DNA of 64,000 nucleotides from Streptomyces sp. NRRL F-6492 (GCF_001280125.1 NZ_LGEG01000116.1:62001-126000), one strand, 5' to 3'; numbered from the stretch's first letter, positions 34,271-45,317 are shown. A program made the numbers and translations. Notes: generated by a model not told the origin, from the letters alone.

Positions 34271-36396
34271 GCACCACCGCCGAGCTTCTGAAGGGCGCCG
34301 CCGAGCTCTTCCCGGACGAGGTCGTCACCAGCGCCCACGTACGGCACTTCGAACTGCCCGCGGGTGCGGGCCGGTTCGCCCTGATCACGCTGGACAACGG
34401 CTTCGACCACACCAAGCCGACCACCTTCGGCCCGCAGTCGCTCGCCAACCTGAACACGGCGATCGACCAGGTCGAGGCCGAGGCCGCGAACGGTGAGATC
34501 ACCGGCGTCGGCATCACCGGCAAGCCGTTCATCTTCGCCGTCGGCGCCGACCTCAAGGGCGTCGAGCTGCTGAAGAAGCACGACGAGGCGCTCGCCATCG
34601 GCAAGGGCGGCCACGACGTCTTCAAGCGTCTGTCCTCCCTCGCCGTGCCGACCTTCGCGTACTACAACGGCGCGGCCATGGGCGGCGGCGTCGAGGTCGG
34701 TCTGCACTGCACCTACCGCACCGTGTCGAAGGCCCTGCCGGCCTTCTCGCTGCCCGAGGTCTTCCTCGGCCTGGTGCCCGGCTGGGGCGGCTGCGCCATC
34801 CTGCCGAACCTGATCGGCGCCGAGAAGGCCGTCTCGGTCATCATCGAGAACTCGCTGAACCAGAACCGCCAGCTCAAGGGCAAGCAGGTCTTCGAGCTCG
34901 GCATCGCCGACGCCCTGTTCGAGGGCGCGGACTTCCTGGAGCAGTCGCTGATCTGGACGGCCTCCGTCCTGAACGGCACCACGACCGTCGAGCGCCCCGA
35001 GATCGACCGCGGCGAGGCCTGGGACCAGGCCGTCGCCAAGGGCCGCTTCGTCGCCGACTCCAAGGTGCACGGCGCCGCCCCGGCCGCCTACCGCGCCCTC
35101 GACATCATCGAGGCCGCCAAGGACGGGGACCTGCAGAAGGGCTTCGACGCCGAGGACCAGGCCCTCGCGGACCTGATCATGGGCGGCGAGCTGCGCTCGG
35201 GCATCTACGCCTTCAACCTGGTGCAGAAGCGCGGCAAGCGCCCCGCCGGCGCCCCGGACAAGTCGCTGGCCCGCCCGGTCACCAAGGTCGGCGTCGTCGG
35301 CGCCGGTCTGATGGCCTCCCAGCTCGCCCTGCTCTTCCTGCGCCGTCTGGAGGTGCCGGTCGTCCTGACCGACATCGACCAGGAGCGCGTCGACAAGGGC
35401 GTCGGCTACGTCCGCGCCGAGATCGAGAAGCTGCTCGGCAAGGGCCGCATCAACCAGGACAAGGCCAACCGCCTCAAGGGCCTGGTCTCCGGCGTCCTGG
35501 ACAAGGCCGAGGGCTTCGCGGACGCGGACTTCGTCATCGAGGCCGTGTTCGAGGAGATGTCCGTCAAGCAGAAGGTGTTCGCGGAGGTCGAGGCGGTCGC
35601 CCCGGCGCACGCGATCCTCGCCACCAACACCTCCTCGCTGTCCGTCTCGGAGATGGCCTCCAAGCTCAAGCACCCCGAGCGCGTGGTCGGCTTCCACTTC
35701 TTCAACCCGGTCGCGATCCTCCCGCTCCTGGAGATCGTGCGCGGCGAGCAGACGGACGACGCCTCCCTCGCCACCGCCTTCGGCGTGGCGAAGAAGCTGA
35801 AGAAGACCGCGGTCCTCACCAAGGACGCCCCGGCGTTCGTCGTGAACCGCATCCTGACCCGCTTCATGGGCGAGATCCAGAACGTCATCGACGAGGGCAC
35901 CCCCGTCGAGACGGCGGAGAAGGCCATCGAGCCGCTCGGCCTGCCGATGTCGCCGCTGGTCCTCCTGGAGCTGGTCGGCCCGGCGATCGGCCTGCACGTC
36001 TCCGAGACGCTGAACCGGTCCTTCCCGGACCGCTTCACGGTCTCCCCCAACCTGAAGGCGGTCGTCGAGGCCGGCAAGCGCGGCTTCTACGTGTACGACT
36101 CCGGGAAGCCGGAGCTCGACCCGGAGGTCGCCGCCCTCCTCAAGCAGGGCGACACCGTCCTGACCGAGGAGCAGGTCCGCGACCGCGTCCTGGACGCGGT
36201 GGCGCAGGAGATCGGCCTGATGCTGGAGGAGGGTGTCGTCGCCGAGGCGCAGGACATCGACCTCTGCCTGATCACGGGCGCGGGCTGGCCCTTCCACCTG
36301 GGCGGCATCACGCCGTACCTGGACCGCGAGGGCGTCTCCGAGCGCGTCACCGGCAGGCGTTTCCTGGCGCAGGGCGTGGCGAGCGTCCCGGCGTAA
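34267..36396 (+). CDS. fadB: Fatty acid oxidation multifunctional protein FadB (enoyl-CoA hydratase / 3-hydroxyacyl-CoA dehydrogenase)
   Basis: 709 residues. The N-terminal crotonase domain has the oxyanion-hole segment FIFAVGADLKGVELL and the GGGVEVGLHC and LPEVFLGLVPGWGG motifs with catalytic Glu residues. The NAD-binding domain begins near residue 340 with VGVVGAGLMASQLALLFL, followed by TNTSSLSVSEMA, HFFNPV and the catalytic His region. Two C-terminal 3HCDH domains follow (FVVNRILTRFMGE and GLMLEEGVVAEAQDID). Together with FadA it carries out three beta-oxidation steps. Confidence 0.96.
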   Translation: MSTTAELLKGAAELFPDEVVTSAHVRHFELPAGAGRFALITLDNGFDHTKPTTFGPQSLANLNTAIDQVEAEAANGEITGVGITGKPFIFAVGADLKGVELLKKHDEALAIGKGGHDVFKRLSSLAVPTFAYYNGAAMGGGVEVGLHCTYRTVSKALPAFSLPEVFLGLVPGWGGCAILPNLIGAEKAVSVIIENSLNQNRQLKGKQVFELGIADALFEGADFLEQSLIWTASVLNGTTTVERPEIDRGEAWDQAVAKGRFVADSKVHGAAPAAYRALDIIEAAKDGDLQKGFDAEDQALADLIMGGELRSGIYAFNLVQKRGKRPAGAPDKSLARPVTKVGVVGAGLMASQLALLFLRRLEVPVVLTDIDQERVDKGVGYVRAEIEKLLGKGRINQDKANRLKGLVSGVLDKAEGFADADFVIEAVFEEMSVKQKVFAEVEAVAPAHAILATNTSSLSVSEMASKLKHPERVVGFHFFNPVAILPLLEIVRGEQTDDASLATAFGVAKKLKKTAVLTKDAPAFVVNRILTRFMGEIQNVIDEGTPVETAEKAIEPLGLPMSPLVLLELVGPAIGLHVSETLNRSFPDRFTVSPNLKAVVEAGKRGFYVYDSGKPELDPEVAALLKQGDTVLTEEQVRDRVLDAVAQEIGLMLEEGVVAEAQDIDLCLITGAGWPFHLGGITPYLDREGVSERVTGRRFLAQGVASVPA

Positions 36397-36415
36397 CGCC
36401 CCAGGGTCCGTACGG

Positions 36416-36450
36416 ACGGCCCCGGCACCTTCCCAAGGTGCCGGGGCCGT
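36416..36450. terminator. Hairpin terminator after fadB
   Basis: Perfect 16-bp stem (36416-36431 and 36435-36450), 3-base loop CCC, followed by TCGCTTTCCC. It serves the convergent fadB and the gene ending at 36480. Confidence 0.92.
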
Positions 36451-36479
36451 TCGCTTTCCCGTACGCGCTCCGCCTGAGG

Positions 36480-37568
36480 TCAGCGCACCGGGCGCCAGTT
36501 CTCCAGCACGAAGCCGTCCGCCGCGGGCCGCTGACGGGTGGTGAGCAGCGAGGTCCCGTCGGCCAGCGCCATCGCGACCAGGTGTCCGTCGAGGTCGCGG
36601 GTGAGGGTGGTGGTCAGTACGCCGTGCCGCTCCCCCGTCTCCGACCAGCGGGCGCCCGACTCCTCCTGCTCGCTCGGGTAGGCGGCGAGGGCGAGCCGGC
36701 CGTCCCCGGTCCGCTGGGCCAGGACGGTGCAGTCGAAGCCGTCGACGAGGCAGCGGGTGGCGGACAGCGGGCCGGTGCCGACCGCGTCGGTGAGGGGCGT
36801 GGGCTTCAGGGACCGCTCGGGCGACCAGGCGCACACCTTCCCCTCCTGGTCCACGTAGAAGGCCGTGGCGTGCCCGGAGGGGCCCTTCACGGCCGCCAGG
36901 GTGCCCATGGTGACCGCGGCGGGCAGGATCTCCTCGCGGATCGGCTTCGCCCCCGACTCGCGCTGGACGTAGCGCAGGAGTCCCGTGGCGTGCGAGGTGT
37001 ACAGCTCGACGAAGCCCGCGCCGTTGGTGACGGCCACCGGCAGGGGGTCGGTCCTGGAACCGACGAGGTCCCACCACGGGTGCCAGCCGCCCGCGTCCTT
37101 CTGGGCCCGCACGCTGATGCCGCCGCCGCCGTTGCGGCAGAAGACGTACGCGCGCCCGATGCCGTCCACGGTCACGGAGGGGGTGCCGGTCCACCGGTAG
37201 GAGGCGCCGTTGGGGTGGGTGATCGAGCGCCACTCCAGGGCCGGGCGGCCCGTCTGGTACTGGGTGGTGTGCACCAGCTCGACGTGGTCCGCCCCGCCGC
37301 CCGGCACGGGCCGCAGGCCCACGAGGTGGACGTACCCGTCGGCGCCCTGGCCCGCCGAGAGGCTGGGCAGCAGCGCACCGCCGCCGCCGAGCGACACGGG
37401 CCCGCTCCAGCCGCCGGCGTCCTCGGTCCAGCGCACCACTTCGCCGTCCCGGGGCAGGTAGACGCTGAATCTGCCCTCCTTCCCACGGGCCAGCCAGGAT
37501 CCCCGCAGGCGGGGGTCGGTGGAGGAGCCGTGGGGCTGGGCGGCGGGGGCCTCGGATCGATTCGCCAT
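36480..37568 (-). CDS. Beta-propeller/lectin-like hypothetical protein
   Basis: 362 residues without signal peptide. It is built of repeated units of about 45-55 residues with Trp/Gly-rich strands (GGWSGPVSLGGG, LEWRSITHPNG, GWHPWWDLVGS, VCAWSPERSLKP, RWSETGERHGVL), the layout of tachylectin-type or PLL-like propellers. Such proteins bind glycans or other proteins. No catalytic residues are apparent. ATG at 37568; it is a separate gene downstream of the amino acid permease. Confidence 0.8.
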   Translation of the reverse strand: MANRSEAPAAQPHGSSTDPRLRGSWLARGKEGRFSVYLPRDGEVVRWTEDAGGWSGPVSLGGGGALLPSLSAGQGADGYVHLVGLRPVPGGGADHVELVHTTQYQTGRPALEWRSITHPNGASYRWTGTPSVTVDGIGRAYVFCRNGGGGISVRAQKDAGGWHPWWDLVGSRTDPLPVAVTNGAGFVELYTSHATGLLRYVQRESGAKPIREEILPAAVTMGTLAAVKGPSGHATAFYVDQEGKVCAWSPERSLKPTPLTDAVGTGPLSATRCLVDGFDCTVLAQRTGDGRLALAAYPSEQEESGARWSETGERHGVLTTTLTRDLDGHLVAMALADGTSLLTTRQRPAADGFVLENWRPVR

Positions 37569-37678
37569 GAGGGGTGCAGCGCTCCGGTCATCGGGGGTGC
37601 GGGTCGGGTACGAGCCGACTGTAGCGGCCCCTTCGAACTGCTCTTCCCGCCGCCCGCCGCCCCGCTCCCCGGGGCCCC

Positions 37679-39193
37679 TCAGTACCGGGCTTCCCCGCCC
37701 GCCCGGCCCAACCGGCTGTGACTCCGCCCGTACAGGAAGTACACGACGATGCCGATCGCCATCCAGACGGCGAAGCGGAACCAGGTCTCGCCCGGCAGGT
37801 TGAGCATCAGCCAGAACGAGGCCGCGATGGAGAGGATCGGCAGCACCGGCACCCAGGGGGTGCGGAAGGCGCGCGGCAGGTCGGGGCGGCTGCGGCGGAG
37901 CACCATGACGCCGACCGCGACGACCACGAAGGCGAAGAGGGTGCCGATGTTCACCAGGGTCGCCAGCTCGTTGATGCTGGTGAAGCCGGCGACGATGGCG
38001 ATGATCACACCGAGCAGGACGGTCGGCCGGTACGGGGTCCGGAACCGGGGGTGGGTGACGGAGAAGAAGCGCGGCAGCAGGCCGTCGCGGCTCATCGCGA
38101 AGAAGACGCGGGTCTGGCCGAGCAGCAGGATCAGACAGACCGTGGTGAGGCCGACGGCGGCGCCGAAGCTGATCACGCCCGCGTAGAAGGGGTGGCCGGC
38201 GGCTTTGAAGGCGTCGGCGAGCGGGGCGCTCACGGACAGCTCCGTGTAGTGCTGCATGCCGGTGACGACGAGGGCGACGGCCACGTAGAGCACGGTGCAG
38301 ATGAGGAGCGAGCCGAGGATGCCGCGGGGCATGTCCCGCTGCGGCAGCTTGGTCTCCTCGGCGGCGGTGGCCACCACGTCGAAGCCGATGAAGGCGAAGA
38401 AGACGACGGAGGCGGCGGTGAAGATGCCCATGACGCCGAAGTTCGTCGGCTCGTACCCGAAGAGCAGCTGGACCAGCGGGGAGTCCCAGTTGGAGCCGCC
38501 GCCCTCCGGGGTGACGGCGGGCGGGATGAAGGGCTTGTAGTTGTCGCCGACGATGAAGAACAGGCCGGCGACGATCACGATCATCACCACGGTCACCTTG
38601 ATCGCCACGACGATCGCGGTGATCCGGGCGGAGAGCTTCATGCCGAGGACGAGGACCACGGTGAGGACCAGGACGAGGATGAACGCCAGGATGTCGAAGG
38701 TCCCGCCCGCGACGTCCGGGCCCTCCAGCGCGGCCGGTAGGTGCCAGCCGATGTTGTCCATGAGCGAGCGGACGTAGCCGGACCAGCCGACGGCCACCAC
38801 CGCCGTACCGAGGGCGAACTCCAGGACGAGGTCCCAGCCGATGATCCAGGCGGGCAGTTCGCCGATGGAGGCGTACGCGAAGGTGTACGCCGATCCGGCC
38901 ACCGGCACCGTGGAGGCGAACTCGGCGTAGCAGAGGGCGGCGAGGGCGCAGACGATGCCGGCGGCGACGAAGGCGAGGGCCGTCGCCGGGCCGGCGTTCT
39001 CCTTGGCGACCTTGCCGGTGAGGACGAAGATGCCGGTGCCGATGATGACGCCGACGCCGAAGACCGTCAGGTCCCAGGCGGACAGGGACTTCTTGAGGGC
39101 GTGCTCCGGCTCCTCCGTGTCCCGGATCGACTGCTCGACCGATTTGGTCCGGAACATCCCGGAGTTCGCCCGTGGCTGTTGGTCCGTACTCAC
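37679..39193 (-). CDS. APC-family (cationic) amino acid permease
   Basis: 504 residues with 12 or more hydrophobic helices. The first is WDLTVFGVGVIIGTGIFVLTG, the APC glycine-rich substrate-binding motif, followed by CYAEFASTVPVAGSAYTFAY, FFAFIGFDVVATAAEE and GLLPRFFSVTHPRFRTP. The pattern fits the cationic amino acid transporter (CAT/YfnA) subgroup. GTG at 39193 with GGAGGTACC upstream. Confidence 0.93.
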   Translation of the reverse strand: MSTDQQPRANSGMFRTKSVEQSIRDTEEPEHALKKSLSAWDLTVFGVGVIIGTGIFVLTGKVAKENAGPATALAFVAAGIVCALAALCYAEFASTVPVAGSAYTFAYASIGELPAWIIGWDLVLEFALGTAVVAVGWSGYVRSLMDNIGWHLPAALEGPDVAGGTFDILAFILVLVLTVVLVLGMKLSARITAIVVAIKVTVVMIVIVAGLFFIVGDNYKPFIPPAVTPEGGGSNWDSPLVQLLFGYEPTNFGVMGIFTAASVVFFAFIGFDVVATAAEETKLPQRDMPRGILGSLLICTVLYVAVALVVTGMQHYTELSVSAPLADAFKAAGHPFYAGVISFGAAVGLTTVCLILLLGQTRVFFAMSRDGLLPRFFSVTHPRFRTPYRPTVLLGVIIAIVAGFTSINELATLVNIGTLFAFVVVAVGVMVLRRSRPDLPRAFRTPWVPVLPILSIAASFWLMLNLPGETWFRFAVWMAIGIVVYFLYGRSHSRLGRAGGEARY

Positions 39194-39292
39194 CGTGGTA
39201 CCTCCGCGCTCCGCCCGACGTCGGTCTCGGTGCCTCCGCGGATCGGAGGCTGTGATGACGTCTGCCCGAACAGAGCCAGAATGCACGCGAAC

Positions 39293-39330
39293 GGGCCGGT
39301 CGGCACCCGGGAGGGTGAACCGACCGGCCC
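39293..39330 (-). terminator. Hairpin terminator downstream of the permease promoter side / dxs end
   Basis: GGGCCGGTCGG (39293-39303) pairs with CCGACCGGCCC (39320-39330). The inner CACCCGGGAGGGTG extends the stem. It lies 28 bases past the dxs stop, in the direction of dxs transcription. Confidence 0.82.
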
Positions 39331-39357
39331 AAAGGGTGGTGCGGGGGTGGCGCGGGG

Positions 39358-41280
39358 TCAGTCGCGGGCGGGTTCCGCCGTCTTGGCGTCGCTCTCCTCG
39401 TACCTGCCATCCAGACGGGAGACGAGGCCGGTGACCTGCCGGGCGATGTCCGGGGCGGTCAGGCCGATCTCGGCGAGGACCTCGGCGCGGGAGGCGTGGT
39501 CGAGGAAGCGCGGCGGGATGCCGAAGTCGCGCAGCGGCACGTCCACGCCGGCGTCGCGGAGCGCCTGGGCGACGGCCGAGCCGACGCCGCCGACACGGCT
39601 GTTGTCCTCGACGGTGACGACGACCCGGTGGCGCTCGGCGAGCGGGGCGAGGGCCTCGTCGACGGGCTTGACCCAGCGGGGGTCGACGACGGTGGTGGAG
39701 ATGCCCTGCCGGTCGAGGAGGTCCGCGATCTCCAGGCACATGGGCGCCAGGGCGCCCACGGAGACCAGGAGGACGTCCGGCCTGTCCGCACCGGGCTCGC
39801 GGAGCACGTCCATGCCGCCGACGCGGCGCAGGGCGGGGACGGCGGGGCCGACCGCGCCCTTGGAGAAGCGGACCACGGTGGGGGCGTCGGTGACCTCGAC
39901 GGCCTCGCGCAGTTGGGCGCGGACCTGGTCGGCGTCGCGCGGGGCGGCGAGCCGCAGGCCGGGCACGACCTGGAGGATCGACATGTCCCACATGCCGTTG
40001 TGGGAGGCGCCGTCGGTGCCGGTGACGCCGGCCCGGTCGAGGACGAAGGTGACGCCGCACTTGTGCAGGGCCACGTCCATCAGGACCTGGTCGAAGGCGC
40101 GGTTGAGGAAGGTGGCGTACACCGCGAAGACCGGGTGGAGGCCGCCGGTGGCGAGGCCGGCCGCGGAGACCGCGCCGTGCTGCTCGGCGATGCCGACGTC
40201 GAAGACCCGGTCGGGGAAGGCCTTGGCGAACTTGTCGAGGCCGACGGGCTGGAGCATGGCCGCGGTGATGGCGACGACGTCCGCGCGCTCCTTGCCGAGG
40301 GCGACCATCTCGTCGGCGAAGACGCCGGTCCAGTCGGCGCCGGAGGTGGCGATCGGGAGGCCGGTGTCGGGGTGGATCCTGCCGACGGCGTGGAAGCGGT
40401 CCGCCTCGTCCTGGAGGGCGGGCTGGTAGCCGCGGCCCTTCTCGGTGAGGCAGTGGACGATGACGGGGCCGCCGAAGCGCTTGGCGCGCGTCAGGGCGGA
40501 CTCCAGGGCCTCGATGTCGTGGCCGTCGATGGGGCCTACGTACTTGAGGCCGAGGTCCTCGAACATGCCCTGGGGGGCGATGAAGTCCTTGAGGCCCTTC
40601 TTGGCGCCGTGCAGGGTCTCGTAGAGCGGCTTCCCGACGACGGGGGTGCGCTCCAGGATGTCCTTGCCGCGGGCGAGGAAGCGCTCGTAGCCGTCGGTGG
40701 TGCGCAGGGTCGCCAGGTGGGTGGCGAGGCCGCCGATGGTGGGCGCGTAGGAGCGCTCGTTGTCGTTGACGACGATGACGAGCGGGCGGTCCTTGGCGGC
40801 GGCGATGTTGTTCAGCGCCTCCCAGGCCATGCCGCCGGTGAGGGCGCCGTCGCCGATGACGGCCACGACGTGGTCGTCCTTCTTCAGGACCTCGTTCGCC
40901 TTGGCCAGGCCGTCGGCCCAGCCGAGGACCGTGGAGGCGTGCGAGTTCTCGATGACGTCGTGCTCGGACTCGGCCTGCGAGGGGTAGCCGGAGAGGCCGC
41001 CCTTCATCTTGAGCCTCGAGAAGTCCTGGCGGCCGGTGAGCAGCTTGTGGACGTAGCTCTGGTGGCCGGTGTCCCAGAGGACCTTGTCCTTCGGGGAGTC
41101 GAACACCCGGTGCAGGGCGATGGTCAGCTCGACCACGCCCAGGTTGGGCCCCAGGTGCCCGCCGGTCTTGGAGACGGCGTCCACGAGGAACGTCCGGATC
41201 TCGTCGGCCAGCTGGTCCAGCTGTTCCGGGGAGAGCCGGTCCAGGTCTCGCGGTCCCCTGATACGGGTCAGCAGAGCCAC
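39358..41280 (-). CDS. dxs: 1-deoxy-D-xylulose-5-phosphate synthase Dxs
   Basis: 640 residues. It condenses pyruvate and glyceraldehyde 3-phosphate in the first step of the MEP isoprenoid pathway. The thiamine diphosphate motif [16 protein letters not shown] (about 150-165), the early catalytic His segment [14 protein letters not shown], and the transketolase-like [18 protein letters not shown] are present. GTG at 41280 after AAGGAGGAAC. Streptomyces often have a second dxs; whether this is the main one cannot be told. Confidence 0.96.
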   Translation of the reverse strand: MALLTRIRGPRDLDRLSPEQLDQLADEIRTFLVDAVSKTGGHLGPNLGVVELTIALHRVFDSPKDKVLWDTGHQSYVHKLLTGRQDFSRLKMKGGLSGYPSQAESEHDVIENSHASTVLGWADGLAKANEVLKKDDHVVAVIGDGALTGGMAWEALNNIAAAKDRPLVIVVNDNERSYAPTIGGLATHLATLRTTDGYERFLARGKDILERTPVVGKPLYETLHGAKKGLKDFIAPQGMFEDLGLKYVGPIDGHDIEALESALTRAKRFGGPVIVHCLTEKGRGYQPALQDEADRFHAVGRIHPDTGLPIATSGADWTGVFADEMVALGKERADVVAITAAMLQPVGLDKFAKAFPDRVFDVGIAEQHGAVSAAGLATGGLHPVFAVYATFLNRAFDQVLMDVALHKCGVTFVLDRAGVTGTDGASHNGMWDMSILQVVPGLRLAAPRDADQVRAQLREAVEVTDAPTVVRFSKGAVGPAVPALRRVGGMDVLREPGADRPDVLLVSVGALAPMCLEIADLLDRQGISTTVVDPRWVKPVDEALAPLAERHRVVVTVEDNSRVGGVGSAVAQALRDAGVDVPLRDFGIPPRFLDHASRAEVLAEIGLTAPDIARQVTGLVSRLDGRYEESDAKTAEPARD

Positions 41281-41547
41281 CCGTTCCTCCTTGCGTTTGA
41301 GCTGGTCGAGCTTGCCGATTTGTCGAGTCTAATGTTCCGTCTTGGATCGTGGGCATCGGGCCGGGGGATGAGGCGTCACTCCGACGGCCTACGGGCCGGT
41401 GATCCGTACGGCTCCGTACGCGCGTGTGCACTGGTCCGGACGCACCGGTGCCCGGCGCCGGTTTCACGGCGCCGGGCAGGTGTGGCGAGCGTTACGCGCG
41501 CGTGGCGGGGGCTTTCCGGGCGCGCCCCGCCGTTTTTCCGGGCGCTG

Positions 41548-41701
41548 GGGCGTGTGTCGAAAGTGGCGTCGTCTGCCCGAAGGGCAGGCCCGGCGGTGTC
41601 CGGTGCGTGCGATCGCAAGGCGGAGGGTCGCCCCGATACTGGTTGTCGGCGAGCGTGCGTGCCGGGCGCCGCCGGGCAGACGGGACTTTCGACACACGCC
41701 C
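41548..41701. repeat. 154-bp element bounded by 17-bp perfect inverted repeats
   Basis: GGGCGTGTGTCGAAAGT at 41548-41564 is exactly repeated in inverse at 41685-41701. With one 3-base gap the match continues inward over CGTCTGCCCG on both sides. The right end coincides with the stop codon of the xylH-type gene. The element lies in the 420-base gap between xylH and dxs, in which I see no gene. It could be a MITE-like remnant or a long-range terminator fold. Confidence 0.75.
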
Positions 41702-43028
41702 TAGGCGCGTCCGGCCGTCTTCTGGGTCTTGCGGGAGACGGAGTCGATGATCACGGCGATGAGCAGGACCGCTCCGGTGATCATGTACTGGATCGCGTTG
41801 GAGGACAGGTTCATCTGGTTGAGGCCCTGGACGATGGACTGGATGACCAGGATGCCCAGGAGCGCCGACCAGACCTTGCCGCGTCCGCCGAACAGCGACG
41901 TGCCGCCGATGACCGCCGCGGCGATGCACATCATGAGCTGGTTGCCGCCGCCGAGGGAGCGGTCGGCGCCGCCGGTCGCGGAGGCGAGGAACAGGCCGCC
42001 GATCGCGCCCGTGGTGCCGGAGATCATGAAGACCGAGATCCGGATCCAGGAGACGTTGATGCCGGCGCGGCGGGCGGCCTCGATGCCGCCGCCGACCGCG
42101 AAGACCTGGCGGCCGTAGGTGGTGCGGCGCAGCACGAAGTCGGTGACGAGCAGGATCACCAGGAAGATCACCAGGGAGAGGGGCAGGCCCTGCTCCTGGT
42201 TGAAGCCGTACGCGGCGACGAGGACCAGGACCGCGAGGACGGCGGTGCGCAGGATGATCTCGCTCTGCGGGCGGTGCGGCAGGTCGGCGGCCCTGCGGCG
42301 GTGCGCGTCGCGGAACTGGGCCAGGTAGAAGGCGGCGATCACGACGGCGGCGAGGCCGTAGGCGGCGGCGACGTCGGAGAAGTAGTACTTCGTGAGGTCG
42401 TTGACGAAGCTGCCGATGGGGGTGGAGATCGTGGAGCGCTCGCCCATCACCCAGGTCTGGAGGCCGGCCCAGCCGAGGAAGCCGGCGAGGGTGACGACGA
42501 AGGCGGGCACGCCGATCTTGGCGAACACGATGCCGTGGAAGGCGCCGATCAGGGTGCCGGACAGGATGCCGAGGAGGATGGCCAGGCCGTCGGGCATGTC
42601 GGTGCCGAGGACGCCCCAGACGGAGCCGGCCAGACCGGCCACGGAGCCGACGGCGAGGTCGATCTCGCCGAGCAGCAGCACGAAGACGATGCCGACGGCC
42701 ATGATGCCGGGGCCGACCGCGTACAGCGTGATCTGGTCGAGGTTGTACGAGGTGATGAAGTTGCCGGTGAGGGCCTGGAAGACGATGCCGATGACGATGA
42801 GGCCGACGACGACGGGCAGCGAGCCGATCTCGCCGGAGCGGATCTTGCGCTTGAACTCGTCGACGTAGCCCTTGAAGCCCTGCTCGCGCACGAGGAGGCG
42901 GGGGTCGACGGCGGGGACCGCGGCGGCGGCCGGGGCCTCGGTCACCGGGGCCTGCTCGGCGGCGGAGGCGTCCGGGGTGCGGGGCTCGGGCACCGCGGCC
43001 TCTTCGCTCGCGGCGGGAGGGGTGTTGC

Positions 43029-43032
<4 letters not shown>
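41701..43032 (-). CDS. xylH: Xylose-type ABC transporter permease XylH
   Basis: 443 residues. A 50-residue Ala/Pro/Glu leader is followed by an RbsC/XylH-type permease with about 10-12 helices (SLPVVVGLIVIGIVFQAL, ITLYAVGPGIMAVGIVFVL, the conserved GEIDLAVGSVAGLAG, and GNQLMMCIAAAVIGGTSLFGG, which has the coupling-loop signature). GTG at 43032 overlaps the ATPase stop. Partner of the upstream ATPase and xylF. Confidence 0.93.
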
Positions 43033-43808
<776 letters not shown>

Positions 43809-44130
43809 GTGAACCAACTCCTTCGCCGCCCGCGGACGGCGGCACGTCGCGCCGCCGGTGCAGCGCCAACAAAGTTCTGGGGGGGGTGGGCTTCGTCCGG
43901 CCCCCGGGCCGACAGCGGGGTCTGGGTCGGCCGGGGACCGGACGGGCTTGGGGGAACGGATCCGGGACCGTCGCCGGTCGCCGTACGGGGTCTTCACCCT
44001 CTGTACGCGGACGGCCGGCGGCCGCGCGGCGGGCGCCGTCCCGGTCGGGGGACGGCCGGGGTGCCGCGCGCGGCCGGGCCGGAATCCGTGGCGCCGGGCC
44101 CCTGGGGGCCCGGCGGGGTCGTGCCGGGTG
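43809..44130 (-). other. 322-base intercistronic region between xylF and xylG
   Basis: No gene is visible. The xylF-proximal end holds a hairpin (44092-44115). The remainder is GC-rich with a run of eight G at about 43880. It is long enough for an independent xylGH promoter, but no clear -35/-10 pair was found. Confidence 0.6.
44092..44115 (-). terminator. Hairpin after xylF
   Basis: CGCCGGGCCCC (44092-44102) pairs with GGGGCCCGGCG (44105-44115). It lies 16 bases beyond the xylF stop and probably lowers read-through so that the binding protein is made in excess over the permease. Confidence 0.8.
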
Positions 44131-45195
44131 TTACTTGACGCCCAGCTCGGTGCACTTGGCGGCGAGGTCCGCGGTGCAGAGGTCGGCGGCCTTGTAGATG
44201 CCGTCCTTGACGACCGTGGTCTGGATGTTGGTCTTGTCGACCACGACCGGCGGGAAGAGCGTGGACGGGACGCCGTCGGTCTCGCCCTGGGCGCCGAGGT
44301 CCTTGCCCTGGAGCAGGTTCACCGCGAACTTGGCGGCCTCGGGGGCCAGCTGGAGCGGCGACTTGTAGATGGTGAAGGTCTGGGTGCCGGCGATGATGCG
44401 CTGGATGCCCGCGACCTCGGCGTCCTGGCCGCCCACCGGGATGCCCTTGATGCCGGCGTTCTCCAGGGAGGTGACGATGCCGCCCGCCATGCCGTCGTTG
44501 GCGGAGTAGACGGCGCCGATCTTGTCCTTGCCGACCGAGGAGATCGCGGCGGACATCTTCTCGCCGGCGATCTTCGGGTCCCACTCGCCGGAGGCCTCGT
44601 AGGCGATCTTGCCGACCTTGCCGTCGAGCGCGGTGTGGGCGCCCTTCTTGAACAGGGCGGCGTTCGGGTCCTTCTCGTCGCCGTTGATCATCACGACGTT
44701 GGCGGCGGCGGCCTTGTCGCCGAGCGCGGCGAGGAGGGCCTGGCCCTGGAGCTCGCCGACCTTGTTGTTGTCGTGGCTGACGTAGGCGTCGGCGCCCTTG
44801 ACGGCGCGGTCGTACGCGACGACCTTGACGCCCTTGGCCTTGGCGTCCTTGACCCAGCTCTCGGCCTTGGTGGCGTCGACCGGGTCGAGGGCGATGACCT
44901 TGATGCCGTCGGCGATGAACTGGTCGAACTGCTGCTTCTGCTTGACGACGTCGGAGACGGCGTTGTTGTAGACGACCTCGCAGTCGCCGCACGCGGCCTT
45001 GACGGCCTTCTCGAACTGAGGCTTGTCCAGGGCCTCGTAGCGCGAGGTCTTGTTCTCGGGCAGGAGCAGACCGATCTTGGTCGAGCTGCCCTTGTCGCCG
45101 CTGTCGTCGCCGCCGGCCTGGCCACAGGCCGCGAGCGAGAGGGCCATCGACACCGCGGCCGTGGCTATGACGGCGCGACGCGTCACTGCGTTCAT
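44131..45195 (-). CDS. xylF: Sugar-binding lipoprotein XylF
   Basis: 354 residues. Lipoprotein signal (RRAVIATAAVSMALSLAAC), then a periplasmic-binding-protein type I fold: KIGLLLPENKTSRYEALDKP, ADGIKVIALDPVDATKAESW, VVAYDRAVKGADAYVSHDN, GAVYSANDGMAGGIV and GIPVGGQDAEVAGIQRI. These fit xylose-type binding proteins (substrate contacts in YDR and GQD). ATG at 45195 after GGGAGGC. An upstream in-frame ATG at 45261 would spoil the signal peptide. Confidence 0.93.
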   Translation of the reverse strand: MNAVTRRAVIATAAVSMALSLAACGQAGGDDSGDKGSSTKIGLLLPENKTSRYEALDKPQFEKAVKAACGDCEVVYNNAVSDVVKQKQQFDQFIADGIKVIALDPVDATKAESWVKDAKAKGVKVVAYDRAVKGADAYVSHDNNKVGELQGQALLAALGDKAAAANVVMINGDEKDPNAALFKKGAHTALDGKVGKIAYEASGEWDPKIAGEKMSAAISSVGKDKIGAVYSANDGMAGGIVTSLENAGIKGIPVGGQDAEVAGIQRIIAGTQTFTIYKSPLQLAPEAAKFAVNLLQGKDLGAQGETDGVPSTLFPPVVVDKTNIQTTVVKDGIYKAADLCTADLAAKCTELGVK

Positions 45196-45270
45196 TTGGG
45201 GTTGCCTCCCTGACGAGGCCGCGACGTTGCGGCCGAGGTGGCACGAAGTCAACTCGGCCACAACGTTGAC

Positions 45271-45291
45271 GTCAAGAAGTAAATTCTTAAC
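45271..45291. promoter_or_regulatory. Putative Rok7B7 operator upstream of xylF
   Basis: GTCAAGAA, 5 bases, TTCTTAAC: an 8-bp dyad with one mismatch, 76 bases before the xylF start, in an AT-rich patch of the short xylF-rok7B7 gap. ROK repressors bind such AT-rich dyads. That Rok7B7 affects xylFGH in S. coelicolor is recalled from the literature. That this is the site is inferred. Confidence 0.5.
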
Positions 45292-45317
45292 GAGATGACA
45301 ACGGTGGTGTTCGTTAT

